From: BRH-c54 sp036567945
GTDB taxonomy: Bacteria > Bacteroidota > Bacteroidia > Flavobacteriales_E > Vicingaceae
Direction: 5' to 3'
DNA length: 64,000 bases
Assembly: GCA_036567945.1 (NCBI GenBank)
Contig: DATCTM010000105.1
Span: forward strand, 1-64,000
Shown: in pieces, positions 44,800 to 54,684 of the stretch
How the letters are laid out: each line of letters begins with the position of its first letter
Numbering within the stretch: the stretch's first letter is position 1
Notes under the pieces: generated by a model
What the model was told of the DNA's origin: nothing
Seen by the model: only the letters and a program-made list of their open reading frames with translations
Databases searched by the model: none
Translations under genes and position numbers: made by a program

Positions 44800-44991
44800 A
44801 TGAAAAACGGTACAATTAAATTTTTTAATGATGAAAAAGGTTGGGGATTTATTACTCCAGAAGACGGAAGTAAAGATATCTTCGTTCACCATTCATCAAG
44901 TAATCAACCATTAAATGAAGGCGACAACGTTTCTTTCGATATCGAAGATAGCGATAGAGGACCAAAAGCCATTAATGTGCAAGTTCAATAA
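44800..44991 (+). CDS. cold-shock domain protein
   Basis: A 63-residue single cold-shock domain. The RNA-binding motifs are intact: RNP1 KGWGFIT and RNP2 DIFVHH. Such proteins bind single-stranded RNA/DNA and act as RNA chaperones. It is followed by a strong bidirectional terminator. Confidence 0.96.
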   Translation: MKNGTIKFFNDEKGWGFITPEDGSKDIFVHHSSSNQPLNEGDNVSFDIEDSDRGPKAINVQVQ

Positions 44992-45016
44992 GAAATATAT
45001 ATTTTTTATTATTACT

Positions 45017-45050
45017 AAAAAACCCATCGATTTAATCGATGGGTTTTTTT
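45017..45050. terminator. bidirectional terminator containing a stop codon
   Basis: CCCATCGATT (45023-45032) and AATCGATGGG (45034-45043) form a 10-bp stem flanked by six A (45017-45022) on the left and seven T (45044-45050) on the right, so it can terminate from both sides. The TAA of the minus-strand glycosyltransferase (45032-45034) lies in the hairpin itself. Confidence 0.88.
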
Positions 45051-46162
45051 ATTTTATTGGGTTGGGGAGCTATACATGTTTCAAAAACTTTTTCAAGGTT
45101 TTCTACCATTTTTTCTTCAGTAAAGTAAGTTTTGTATTGCATTTTTGAATAGTTAGAAAATTCACTTCTTTTATTTTTATCGGTTAATAAAATTTCTAAT
45201 TTTTCAGCGATAGCAGTAGGATTTTCAGAAGGAACAATAAAACCATTTTTACCTTCAATAACAGATTCTATAATTGCACCTTGGTTGGTAGCAATAATAG
45301 GGAGACTATTTGCCATAGCCTCTACAATTACCCATGGGTGTCCTTCGGGCATTTTTGGGCAAAAAACAAAAATATCACTATTGGCAAACAACTGCATTTT
45401 TTCTTTACCACTTTTTGGGGATAATATGGAAATATTATTCAATTCATGTTTTTTAATAAAATTTAAACATTCGTTTTTAAATTGTTTATTATCCCAGGCT
45501 CCGGCAGCAGTCAATTGAAAATTGCTAATGTTCTTTTCTTTGAGTAGTAAAACAGCTTTTAAAATGTCATCAAAGCTTTTAGAGGGCAAAAAATTGGCAA
45601 AATACAACACATTCAACTCATGATTGTTTCTTTTTTCAATATGATAATTTGCTCCATTAGGTACTACAAAAATGTTTTTATCGGGATAAAAACTTGAAAA
45701 TAAATATTTTAGGTTGTTTCCTAAAACAATTACACCATTGGTTTTTTTAAGTGTTTTTTTTACGAAAAAGTTAGTGAATGAATTGGCTGAGTTAAGCCAA
45801 TTTTTAAAATTACTTCCTCTTAGTTGAATTACTACTTTTTTGTTTTTCCATTTTCCTAATAGTATAAATGGGGCATCTTTAATAAATCCCATAGTGGTTT
45901 GGCTAATGGGAACTAAAATTAAATCGGGTTGATGTTTCTTGATTTTTTTTAAATAATGAATATACATCTGAATACTTTTCCTCGCTTTATTAAAACTCCA
46001 TTTTCCCATAGAAGCCACATCAGCATTAATTCTTGTATCGAAATGAATTAAATTAAACTTGTTTTTAAGTTCGGAATTTAAAATTAGCTGAGTAGCAATA
46101 GCGGGTCCTATAAAAGGAGGAGGAAGCTTTCCTAATATAAAAACTGTAGGTTTATTATTCAT
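45032..46162 (-). CDS. glycosyltransferase family 4 (exopolysaccharide locus)
   Basis: A 376-residue GT-B glycosyltransferase. N-terminal glycine loop region KLPPPFIGPAIATQ, central PNGANYHIEKR, and a C-terminal nucleotide-sugar site MPEGHPWVIVEAMANSLPIIATNQGAI (the E-x7-E region). The sugar is not predictable. It is the last gene of the minus-strand polysaccharide run, overlapping the ligase-like gene by 8 bases. Confidence 0.9.
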   Translation of the reverse strand: MNNKPTVFILGKLPPPFIGPAIATQLILNSELKNKFNLIHFDTRINADVASMGKWSFNKARKSIQMYIHYLKKIKKHQPDLILVPISQTTMGFIKDAPFILLGKWKNKKVVIQLRGSNFKNWLNSANSFTNFFVKKTLKKTNGVIVLGNNLKYLFSSFYPDKNIFVVPNGANYHIEKRNNHELNVLYFANFLPSKSFDDILKAVLLLKEKNISNFQLTAAGAWDNKQFKNECLNFIKKHELNNISILSPKSGKEKMQLFANSDIFVFCPKMPEGHPWVIVEAMANSLPIIATNQGAIIESVIEGKNGFIVPSENPTAIAEKLEILLTDKNKRSEFSNYSKMQYKTYFTEEKMVENLEKVFETCIAPQPNKIKKPID

Positions 46163-47420
46163 TAATTACTTTTTTTGAAATCATTTTAAAAGGCAATGCT
46201 ATATAGGCAAAAATACACATCATCATATACACAAAAGGCGGGTAATACGTTGGGACAACACTTATAGAGTATAGTAAAATAATAGCTAACAAACCATAAG
46301 CTAAAAACCGCTGGGCATAACCTGTTTGTTTGGCTCTTTTAAAGAAAGAAAAGAGTACTAATAAATAAGCATATAAACCAAAATATCCACTTAAAAATAA
46401 AATTCTGACATAATCACTATGAGAACCAACTCCAACAAAATGATAAGAATATTTTAGTGTAAAAGGATAACCGAAAAATTGGACAAATATATTTTGGTCG
46501 GTAAATATTCCTGCCATATATTCCCATCGTCCAACGCGCCCATGCAGTAATCTTCCTGATTCTTGTTCTCCCTCAAAAACAGCAACATCGGTTTCTAATA
46601 ATGGAGTAATTTTTTCTTCAATTATAGGTTGACCAAAAAATATAAATAAGCTAAATAACATTAATGAAATCCCAAATGCTGCGGCTTTGTTAGTTTTAAA
46701 ATTATACACTAAAAACAATAATAAAATTAATACGAAAATAGTGTATGAGGCAATATGATGAATATTTACTAAGGCTAGTAGAGCAAAGGCAGCTACGATT
46801 AATAAAGTTCTTAATCTTTTTCTCATCGGAACTAATTTTCTTTTAGAGAAGTAGAAATAACAAGCAATTAAAAAGCTAAATAACAGGTAAATGCCATAGC
46901 TTACTACATCTCCAAAACTACCTTGTATTCTGCCCATCCCTCTACTTTCTTCTACTCTAATAGGATTGATAACTACTTCATACATCAAAATTCCGGCAAC
47001 AAAAACGGAGGAATAAAGAAAAGTAGTAAGTATTCCGTCTAAATCTTCTTTAGATTGTATGAATCTTCTGGCAAAAAAGTACATGTAAACAGGTAATGAA
47101 AGTTTTAATAAATATTCAAATGATTCCATAGAAAGTGGATCGAACACAATTACAAAGAATGTTCCGAGCAAAAGAAAAAATGAAAAAAATCGCATGTGTC
47201 GGTCTAATTTTGTTGAAGCCGGTTTTTTGGTTTTTGTTAAAACATAGATTACCATTAATGGAGTTAGCACTCCTGCGATATACAAAGGGGATAAAAAAGG
47301 CGAAATATCTTTTAAAAAATATAAATTATCAATTATTGGTCGGACTAAAACCAATAAGATAAACCACTTGAGTGTCCAAGGTTTTGATTTTAGCCATATT
47401 TTCCATTGATTAAACTTCAC
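46155..47420 (-). CDS. O-antigen ligase/polymerase-like membrane protein
   Basis: A 421-residue protein with about 10-12 membrane segments and one large loop (about 270-330) containing GRLLHGRVGRWEYMAGIF and HSDYVRILFLSGYFG, a pattern typical of Wzy polymerases and WaaL/O-antigen ligases. The start is a GTG at 47420, overlapping the upstream gene by 11 bases. In this locus a Wzy-type polymerase role is the most likely, but a ligase cannot be excluded. Confidence 0.82.
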   Translation of the reverse strand: MKFNQWKIWLKSKPWTLKWFILLVLVRPIIDNLYFLKDISPFLSPLYIAGVLTPLMVIYVLTKTKKPASTKLDRHMRFFSFFLLLGTFFVIVFDPLSMESFEYLLKLSLPVYMYFFARRFIQSKEDLDGILTTFLYSSVFVAGILMYEVVINPIRVEESRGMGRIQGSFGDVVSYGIYLLFSFLIACYFYFSKRKLVPMRKRLRTLLIVAAFALLALVNIHHIASYTIFVLILLLFLVYNFKTNKAAAFGISLMLFSLFIFFGQPIIEEKITPLLETDVAVFEGEQESGRLLHGRVGRWEYMAGIFTDQNIFVQFFGYPFTLKYSYHFVGVGSHSDYVRILFLSGYFGLYAYLLVLFSFFKRAKQTGYAQRFLAYGLLAIILLYSISVVPTYYPPFVYMMMCIFAYIALPFKMISKKVINE

Positions 47421-48552
47421 TATGCAATAGTATTTTTTTTGCCAAGTTCTGATAGTTAAACTTTTTGGCTAAAGTAATGCGTTCTTCTCGGTTTTTTGTT
47501 ACTGAAGTTTTTATTTTATGAATATCTTTCGTAGTTAATTCATTAAAATAATTGCCGTTTTTCTCGTTCAGAATATGTTTTACATTGTTTTGTTGTGGTA
47601 AAAATAAATATAATCCGGTAGCCAACGCTTCAAAAATAGAAATAGCTGCTCTGGTAAAGATGCCTATATCAGCAGCATTGTAATATTTCCTTACATCTTC
47701 TGCCTTCATAAAAGGCAATGTTTTAATTTTAGTCGAGAATGCTTTTTGCTGAATATAATTTTTCAAATTTTCACCGTAGTTATCATCATGAAAACCAATA
47801 ATAAGATAAGTAACGGATATGTTATTTTGATTACACTCATCAATAATATCAATAATTTTTTCTAAGTTTTTTTCTGGGACAACCCTTGTTGCCGTAATAA
47901 TTAACAGTTCATCGTCTGGCAGATTTAGCTCTTTTCTTTTAGATGTTCTCTCTTCTTCATTGAAGAAAAACATATTTTCATCAAATCCAAGAGAAATTTC
48001 TACACTTTTTTGATGAAGTTGAGCTACTAATTTCGGATTGATAAACTGAGCAATAATATGGTTGGTAGAAGGTGTATAAGGAAATAGTGCTGCCGACTTT
48101 TTTATGGCTAATTCATACACTTTCTTTTTCAAAATAATTTGTATGAGTTTGTTTTTTAGCTTTCTAAACCCATAAGTTTTGGCGTAAGTTTCTTCATTAT
48201 CACCCAATAAGGTAACAATTTTATAGGCTGGATTTTTTTGTTCGTAAATGGGCTGAGGAAACAGTTTCCCTACACCTATACATATCACTAATTCAGGGTT
48301 AAATTCATTTACTTTAGCAACTAATTTTTTAGATTTTACCATTTGTCCGATGGTAAAATCTGCTTGGAGTCTTTCAATTTTGTAGGGGGAATTTTTGTCA
48401 TCAATAGAGGTTAACATTCCTACATAGGTAGGAACCGATGAAGTTGTAAAAACAATAACATTGTGGTTTAGTTGATGTAGAGCATTTGCCAAATGAACTT
48501 CAATATACCCCATATTAGGAATAAAATGCCCACAAACAATAGCTATCCTCAT
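47410..48552 (-). CDS. glycosyltransferase family 4
   Basis: A 380-residue GT-B enzyme: N-terminal CGHFIPNMGYIEVHLANALHQLNH, central ITATRVVPEKNLEKIIDI, and FTRAAISIFEALATGLYLFLP in place of the usual E-x7-E, where the first Glu is not obvious. The weaker motif might mean altered donor use. It follows asnB after 70 bases. Confidence 0.87.
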   Translation of the reverse strand: MRIAIVCGHFIPNMGYIEVHLANALHQLNHNVIVFTTSSVPTYVGMLTSIDDKNSPYKIERLQADFTIGQMVKSKKLVAKVNEFNPELVICIGVGKLFPQPIYEQKNPAYKIVTLLGDNEETYAKTYGFRKLKNKLIQIILKKKVYELAIKKSAALFPYTPSTNHIIAQFINPKLVAQLHQKSVEISLGFDENMFFFNEEERTSKRKELNLPDDELLIITATRVVPEKNLEKIIDIIDECNQNNISVTYLIIGFHDDNYGENLKNYIQQKAFSTKIKTLPFMKAEDVRKYYNAADIGIFTRAAISIFEALATGLYLFLPQQNNVKHILNEKNGNYFNELTTKDIHKIKTSVTKNREERITLAKKFNYQNLAKKILLHSEV

Positions 48553-48622
48553 AGTGATGTATTTATTTTAACTGCAAAATACACAAAGTTTATTGTAAAA
48601 TAAAGCACTGAATTATTAAAAA

Positions 48623-50542
48623 TTAATGAGGTATAGCATTATTGTACCATTTTATCACAGAATAAACCCGCCAAAATTCGCTTAAGTGTGTTGCGTTTGA
48701 AAAGTCTTGATTACACAATTTTAATAAATAATCTTTATCAATAATGTCAGGTGTTTTTAGCTCTTTTAGTTCCTTTGTTAGTGTATTCATCATTTCATTT
48801 TTCCATTCTTGTTGAGGTGTAACAAAACCTTTTTTATCTTTACGCCAAACAATTTCACTGGGTAATTTATTGTCCAAAATTTTTCTTAAAATAAGTTTTG
48901 TCCATCCACCATTAATTTTTTCGTTGGTTGGTAATGCTCTAATAAAATTTACCAAACGGTGGTCTAAAAAAGGCACTCTAGACTCAATTGAGAAAGCCAT
49001 GGAATTTCGGTCTTCATAACGAAGTAACTCATACATTCCAAATTGTATACTTAAATTGGTGTGTTGACTAAATGTTTTTCCTCCTCTTTTAGGAACTTCT
49101 AAACTTAATTCTTTCAGTGATTTTTCTTTAATAAAAGCGTAACTATGTCTTTCTGTAGCTCTTAATTTTTGTTGTAATTTTTCGGGAAGGTAGTAATAAG
49201 CAGCTCTTAAAACAGCCATTTTAACCGCAGGAGTAAAGTTTTTTCTTAATAAATAATATTGTTTAAAAAACTGAATAAATTTCATTCTTTTTAAAAGCTC
49301 AATGAGTTGTAGTCCTGCAAAGTTGTAGTAACCACCCAGTATTTCGTCAGCACCTTGTCCATCTAACAACACTTTTACTTGATGTTGGTTGGCAGATTTC
49401 ATGACTTCCCACTGAGCAAAAATGGAAGTAGAACCTATTGGCAAATCTTGATGATAAATTATTTTATCTAAATCTTTGAGAAAAGTTGTTGCATTAGGAT
49501 AAGTGTAATGGTCGGCAACATTTTTTAATGAATTGGCAACTATTTTAGCATAATTCGATTCATCAACAGTTTTGTTTTTATAAGCAGCAGTAAATGTTTG
49601 CATTTTTTTGTCGCCTAATTGCTGAGCAGCATAATGAACAATAGCACTTGAATCTAAACCACCACTTAGACAAGAACCAATTTCCACATCTGATCGTAAA
49701 TGAAGAGCAATGGAATCGTTAAATAATTCTTCAAATTGTTGGGTTAAATTTTGGGTGTTGGTGAGTATATCAACGGCATTATCCAACGAAAAATAATTTT
49801 GTTTTTTTATTGATAAATCGCTTAAATTAATTTCGTAATTAAAACCCGGTTCAATATCAATAATGTTTTTATATAGATTTTGATATGGTTGATGAGTTGT
49901 TCCGTAAGCTAAATAAGAACCTAAATTTTCGTCAGAAATACCTTTATCCACTTTTGCCAAAGGAAGTAAGGCTTTAATTTCGGAGGCAAAAGCAAAAAAA
50001 TCTGCTGTTTTATAAAGGTATAAAGGTTTTATACCAAATCTATCACGTGAAAGGAATAACTTTTTTTCATTATGCTGATAAATAGTAAAAGCCCACATAC
50101 CCACAAATTGGGTTACACAAGTTGCTCCCCATTCTATAAAAGCGTTTAAAACTACTTCGGTATCACTTTCCGATTGAAAAACATAACCTTTTTGTTGAAG
50201 GACTGAACGAATTTCTTTGTAATTATAAATTTCTCCATTAAAGACAATAGAAAAATTTTTATTTTTCGCACACATGGGCTGATGTCCGTTTGCTGAAACG
50301 TCAATAATAGATAGTCTTCGGTGTAGTAGTATTAAGTTTGCTTGAAAATCGCTTTCTTCAATATGCTCAATATCAGAAAGCGTTTTTATGGTATCGTTTC
50401 CACGGAATGTTTTAACAGCATCTTCATTTGCTAGCAAAAAACCTTCATCATCAGGTCCACGATGTTGTAAAATGTGTGACATTAAAACAGCATCTGCTTT
50501 AGTCGCTCCATTTTTATCGTAAATTCCCGCTATTCCGCACAT
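48623..50542 (-). CDS. asnB: asparagine synthase (glutamine-hydrolysing)
   Basis: A 639-residue class II amidotransferase. Cys2 (MCGIAGIYDK) is the glutaminase nucleophile; the synthetase domain has the PP-loop SGGLDSSA (about 290-297). AsnB homologues are common in capsule and exopolysaccharide loci, where they may amidate sugar acids rather than make asparagine; which applies here is open. The start overlaps the end of the upstream glycosyltransferase gene by 13 bases. Confidence 0.9.
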   Translation of the reverse strand: MCGIAGIYDKNGATKADAVLMSHILQHRGPDDEGFLLANEDAVKTFRGNDTIKTLSDIEHIEESDFQANLILLHRRLSIIDVSANGHQPMCAKNKNFSIVFNGEIYNYKEIRSVLQQKGYVFQSESDTEVVLNAFIEWGATCVTQFVGMWAFTIYQHNEKKLFLSRDRFGIKPLYLYKTADFFAFASEIKALLPLAKVDKGISDENLGSYLAYGTTHQPYQNLYKNIIDIEPGFNYEINLSDLSIKKQNYFSLDNAVDILTNTQNLTQQFEELFNDSIALHLRSDVEIGSCLSGGLDSSAIVHYAAQQLGDKKMQTFTAAYKNKTVDESNYAKIVANSLKNVADHYTYPNATTFLKDLDKIIYHQDLPIGSTSIFAQWEVMKSANQHQVKVLLDGQGADEILGGYYNFAGLQLIELLKRMKFIQFFKQYYLLRKNFTPAVKMAVLRAAYYYLPEKLQQKLRATERHSYAFIKEKSLKELSLEVPKRGGKTFSQHTNLSIQFGMYELLRYEDRNSMAFSIESRVPFLDHRLVNFIRALPTNEKINGGWTKLILRKILDNKLPSEIVWRKDKKGFVTPQQEWKNEMMNTLTKELKELKTPDIIDKDYLLKLCNQDFSNATHLSEFWRVYSVIKWYNNAIPH

Positions 50543-51669
50543 AGTTCTTGATAGATTGCTGTTAGTTTATTGCCAAAGGTAGTTATTCCAAATTGTTTAG
50601 CCGTTTCTTCACTAATATTGCTAGAATTATACTGATTGTAGTTATTAATCATTTTCAATATTCCTTCATAAATAGCATTTATATCATCTGGATTTACTAA
50701 AATACCGTTAGTTTCATTTACAAATTCTTTAGGTGCAGTTTGGTTGGTACAAACCACAGGAACGCCACAGCATAATGCTTCTGCGACTACTAATCCAAAA
50801 GTTTCGTGGCGACTAGGAAATACCAAAAAATCAACTGTTTTTAATGTTTTGGCAATTTCTGATTTAGTTAGCATACCTTTCATTATTACCTTGTTTTGAA
50901 GCTGATTTTCTTCAATATATTTTTCAATGGCTATTTTTTCTTCGCCTTCTCCAACTATTTTTAATTCATAATCAGGATGTGTTGAAAGTAGCCGGTAAAA
51001 AGCTTTTAATGTTCTTAATCCACCTTTAAATTCATCTAACCTACTTACGAAAGCAATTTTATTAAATAAGATGTTTTCAGGTTTGGGTTTAAAAACAATA
51101 TCATTTACAGGATTGTATGTTACTATAATTTTATTTTCAGGAATATTTAGTTTAAGAACTTCTTGTTTTTGATGCTCACTTACCACCAACACTTTATTTG
51201 CTTTTTTCCCTACAAATCTTGCTATTTTGGATAAAATAGGATGTTGAGCAATTCTAGAAAACGGTCCAGTATGTTCAGTAACTACAAATGGAATTTTTAA
51301 TTTTTTACTAATAAAATAAGCCAGCAAACCATTTAATACTAATCCGTGAGCGTGAATAATATTGGTTGATTTAAAAGTAACTCCATATTGATAGCCTTTC
51401 CAAAACCATTTTAAATATAAAAGAGGTTTTGTCCATTTAGGTAGATTTTTATTACAAACTACCACTCTGGTTAGTTTAAATTTATTTTTATACAACTCAC
51501 TAAAACAACCTTTTTGTTCTCCTCTTAAGCGAATGTAAAGTGTTTGTGTATCAACATTTGAGTGAACTGCCAATAAATAATCTTCAATAAAAACACCTTT
51601 CATATCTCCTTCAAAATCTGGAAAAAGTTCAGGTAAAATAAGTGCTTTTATATGTTGGGGATTATTCAA
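50530..51669 (-). CDS. glycosyltransferase family 4
   Basis: A 379-residue GT-B enzyme: HAHGLVLNGLLAYFISKK, FVTEHTGPFSR, VSRLDEFKGGLRTLKAF, and the donor site SRHETFGLVVAEALCCGVPVVCT with intact E-x7-E. It starts with a TTG at 51669 that overlaps the methyltransferase stop (TTGA), a translational-coupling arrangement with a rare start codon. Confidence 0.9.
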   Translation of the reverse strand: MNNPQHIKALILPELFPDFEGDMKGVFIEDYLLAVHSNVDTQTLYIRLRGEQKGCFSELYKNKFKLTRVVVCNKNLPKWTKPLLYLKWFWKGYQYGVTFKSTNIIHAHGLVLNGLLAYFISKKLKIPFVVTEHTGPFSRIAQHPILSKIARFVGKKANKVLVVSEHQKQEVLKLNIPENKIIVTYNPVNDIVFKPKPENILFNKIAFVSRLDEFKGGLRTLKAFYRLLSTHPDYELKIVGEGEEKIAIEKYIEENQLQNKVIMKGMLTKSEIAKTLKTVDFLVFPSRHETFGLVVAEALCCGVPVVCTNQTAPKEFVNETNGILVNPDDINAIYEGILKMINNYNQYNSSNISEETAKQFGITTFGNKLTAIYQELCAE

Positions 51670-52388
51670 TTTTTTTGAAATAGATAAATGTAATCACTTC
51701 CAAGTTTTGCGTTTTTGTTATTGGAAACATTTCCAAACCATCTTCGGGTTAATTTATATTTTTTTTCGTTGGAAAATAATTTTGAAAGTCCAACAAAAGA
51801 TTGGTTGTATCGAAATTTATTTTTACAAGTAAACCCTGCTTTTTTAAAGCTATTTTCCACCAATGTTGCAGGAACTTTGTTAAGCTGATATCTGTCTTTC
51901 CCTGTCAATCTTCTTATCCCTAAATAAAATCTTATTAACCGACTGTAATTATGGTCGTAATCGGTATTTTGGATAATAATATGTCCTTTTGGTTGCACTA
52001 AAGATTGTATATAAGTTAAGAATTTCTCCACATCATCAACATGAGCTAGAATACCTAAGGAAATAACTAAATCAAATGTTTCGGGTTGGAAGTTAGTGTC
52101 GTAAATATCACTTCTTAGGAAAGAAACATTGTTGGTTGCCTGTTTTGTGGCAATTTCTTTTGCCAATTTAATCATGTTCTTAGAAAAATCTACTAAAGTT
52201 AGCTGTTTGAAATTTTTGCTATTTTTTATGGAGATATAACCATTTCCGCAAGGCATATCTAATACATTGTTAAACTCTAGGGTTTTAATAAAATCAGCAA
52301 CGGTTTCAGTTCTAATTTTTATGTTGTAATCGTAATTAAAATAAATATCGGTTTGCTCAAAAAATTTCTTTACTTCTTCTTTCTTCAT
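51666..52388 (-). CDS. SAM-dependent methyltransferase
   Basis: A 240-residue class I methyltransferase with the SAM-binding motif LDMPCGNGYISI (motif I), LVDFSKNMI (acidic residue after strand 2) and LVISLGILAHVDDVEKFL. The substrate is probably a sugar of the polysaccharide or its lipid-linked unit, from context. It overlaps the downstream glycosyltransferase by 4 bases. Confidence 0.86.
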   Translation of the reverse strand: MKKEEVKKFFEQTDIYFNYDYNIKIRTETVADFIKTLEFNNVLDMPCGNGYISIKNSKNFKQLTLVDFSKNMIKLAKEIATKQATNNVSFLRSDIYDTNFQPETFDLVISLGILAHVDDVEKFLTYIQSLVQPKGHIIIQNTDYDHNYSRLIRFYLGIRRLTGKDRYQLNKVPATLVENSFKKAGFTCKNKFRYNQSFVGLSKLFSNEKKYKLTRRWFGNVSNNKNAKLGSDYIYLFQKN

Positions 52389-52404
52389 GCGTTCTGTATG
52401 TTTT

Positions 52405-53208
52405 TTACTTCCACTTGTTAATCAATCTTTTCTCGTTCCACTTTGTTAATCCAAATATGCGAATAAAGAAATTAAAAATTGTCCTAAAAAGTGTTTTAAT
52501 TTTACATTTCAACACCAAACGTTTCATTTCTTTATCGTAAGGAGATCCATGTGAAACCAGTATTTTGTAGCCTTCTTTGTAAGATTGACAATTGATACTA
52601 CTAATACCATCCACTCTAAAAACCGTTAGTGGTTGAGGAATGTATTCAAATTTTATGTTGTTTTTGTAGGCTCGGTATATAAAATCATAATCGGCAGACA
52701 ATTTATACTTTTCGTTGAAGTTGCCTATTTTTTCGTATACTGATTTTTTTACAAAAGTAGCGGGATGGAAAATAGGCATGGTTCGTTCCATAAATGAAAT
52801 ATTTGGAGCAACTTCTTTTAGGTAATCTTTATTTTGAATGGTTCGTAGCTTCACCATGTTACCATAAACAATATCAGATTGAGAAGTTGAAAAAATGTCA
52901 ACAACTTGTTGTAAGGTGTTTTCAAAATAATAATCATCGGCATTAAGAATACCAATTATTTCGCCTTTTGTTAATGTTAATCCTTTGTTCATAGCATTAT
53001 AAATTCCGCTATCTTTTTCAGAAATAAAATGAGCTATTTTGTCTTCATATTTTTTAATTATGTTTAATGTATTATCTGTTGAATTCCCATCAATAATAAT
53101 ATATTCGATATTAGAGTAAGTTTGATTTAGTACGCTGTTTATAGTTTGTTCAATGTGTTTTTCACCATTGTAAACTACTGTTATTATGGAAACTAGTGGA
53201 TTGTTCAT
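52405..53208 (-). CDS. glycosyltransferase family 2
   Basis: A 267-residue GT-A enzyme: SIITVVYNGEKHIEQTINSVLNQTY, IIDGNSTDNT, the metal-binding NADD (DXD equivalent) and LSADYDFIYRAYKN as the ED-type catalytic region. The motifs SEKDSGIYNAMNKG are typical of the GT2 group in capsule loci. Likely adds one sugar to the repeat unit. Confidence 0.9.
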   Translation of the reverse strand: MNNPLVSIITVVYNGEKHIEQTINSVLNQTYSNIEYIIIDGNSTDNTLNIIKKYEDKIAHFISEKDSGIYNAMNKGLTLTKGEIIGILNADDYYFENTLQQVVDIFSTSQSDIVYGNMVKLRTIQNKDYLKEVAPNISFMERTMPIFHPATFVKKSVYEKIGNFNEKYKLSADYDFIYRAYKNNIKFEYIPQPLTVFRVDGISSINCQSYKEGYKILVSHGSPYDKEMKRLVLKCKIKTLFRTIFNFFIRIFGLTKWNEKRLINKWK

Positions 53209-53260
53209 GTTTATTGTTACCCGCAGAATTTTAATATCTAACTCCTAATCTCTATATTTT

Positions 53261-53818
53261 TCAAGTTCGTTTTTTTAAAAGTTTTAGTGGGTTACCACCA
53301 TAAATTCCGTAAGGTTCCAACTCATCGTTTTTTGTTACCAATGAATTACTTCCAATGAAAGCACCTTTAGGGATTGTTGCTCCCATTAACACTACACACC
53401 CTGCACCAACACCGGTATCTTCGTCTATATTAATTGCTTCAGAAATATTTCCTTGTAAACGATAAGGTTGGTCTTTTGTCATTTCATGAAAACTACCTCT
53501 TATACTTACATTTTCGGCAATAGCCGACCATTTTCCTAATCGAATTAATGTTAGTGTACTTAGTAGAATGTTATCGGCAATTAGAACATTATCTTCAAAT
53601 ATTAGTTTTCCCTCATTACCAATTTCAAAAGTTACATTTTTTCCTATAGTTACGTTATTGCCTATAATAATATTTTTTTTAGGAATAGTTCTGAAAGTTG
53701 GAAATTGTAAGCATTTAAACTTTTTACCCACCTTGCAACCATGTAATAAAAGGTAGATTTTTAACCATTTTCCTTTACATCGGTAAATCATGTTTTTTAA
53801 AGATGCTTCTAAATACAT
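53261..53818 (-). CDS. hexapeptide-repeat acyltransferase
   Basis: A 185-residue left-handed beta-helix protein with repeats such as IIIGNNVTIGKNVTFEIGNEG and GVGAGCVVLMGATIPKGAFIGSNSLVTKN, ending GIYGGNPLKLLKKR as in the WcaF/LacA type of O-acetyltransferases. The catalytic His may be in SFHEMTKDQPYR. Probably O-acetylates the polysaccharide. Confidence 0.86.
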   Translation of the reverse strand: MYLEASLKNMIYRCKGKWLKIYLLLHGCKVGKKFKCLQFPTFRTIPKKNIIIGNNVTIGKNVTFEIGNEGKLIFEDNVLIADNILLSTLTLIRLGKWSAIAENVSIRGSFHEMTKDQPYRLQGNISEAINIDEDTGVGAGCVVLMGATIPKGAFIGSNSLVTKNDELEPYGIYGGNPLKLLKKRT

Positions 53819-53820
53819 TG

Positions 53821-54681
53821 TTAATTCAATTCTGTAGTGGTATAAAAATTAGGCGTTTCCATTCCTACTTTTAATTTAACGTAACCTTGTGCAATTCTTA
53901 CAAATATAAACCCTTCTTTTTCTATTTCTGAAAATTCCCATTTGCTAAGGTAGTGTTTTTCATTAGCACTGCTATATTTTCTTAGTATAATATTGTCATT
54001 TTCTCCCCACGACCAATCTTTAGGTACTACCACTTCATTTTTTATGCTACTAAAATTAAAAAATTCAGGAACTAAACCATTTAAAGCCATACGAATTTCA
54101 TAATCATGATCTTCGTAACCAATAGCAGGGAAACGTTCATCAAACCAACCAACTTTTTTTATGATGGATTTATCAATAAGGTAGTGACTATAGCTTTGAT
54201 TGATAATTCCAAAATTACTACCTAAAATGCCAGAGTTTTCTATTTCGTTTCTAAATGAGTTACTGATAGAAATATCATCATTGAGTAAAAACACTTTTGG
54301 TGAATAAGTTTTTATTATAATTTGATTCCACAGTTTACAAAGTCCTTGCGGCTCGTCATAAGTAAAAAAAGTAACGTTTTTAAAAGACATTAAAAAAGCA
54401 GTAATTTTTTCAAGATATATTTTTTGTTCTTGTTGGTTATGAAAGCCATTTACAGCCACCACAATTTGAGTATCGGGAAAAAGATGGTTGAGGTGTAAAA
54501 TTAAGGGTTTTAAATAAGTATCAAAACGCTCTTTATAAGTGGTAATTCCTAGGGTATAATTTTGATTAGTTGGTAATTTATCGTTGTTATTTTTACAGCT
54601 AACAAATAACCAACTTTTTTTGATGAACCACCATTTGATATTATTCAGTAAAACAGCTGATAATCGTAAAACTTTTCCCAT
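53821..54681 (-). CDS. glycosyltransferase family 2-like protein
   Basis: A 286-residue protein with GT-A features: LGITTYKERFDTYLKPLI, FLLNDDISIS (DXD-like) and GWFDERFPAIGYEDHDYEIRM, a segment of GT2/GT27-like enzymes. The N-terminus (about 1-30, WWFIKKSWLFVSC) is hydrophobic and might bind the membrane. It lies 3 bases after the GT4 gene that starts this operon. Confidence 0.8.
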   Translation of the reverse strand: MGKVLRLSAVLLNNIKWWFIKKSWLFVSCKNNNDKLPTNQNYTLGITTYKERFDTYLKPLILHLNHLFPDTQIVVAVNGFHNQQEQKIYLEKITAFLMSFKNVTFFTYDEPQGLCKLWNQIIIKTYSPKVFLLNDDISISNSFRNEIENSGILGSNFGIINQSYSHYLIDKSIIKKVGWFDERFPAIGYEDHDYEIRMALNGLVPEFFNFSSIKNEVVVPKDWSWGENDNIILRKYSSANEKHYLSKWEFSEIEKEGFIFVRIAQGYVKLKVGMETPNFYTTTELN

Positions 54682-54684
54682 GCG

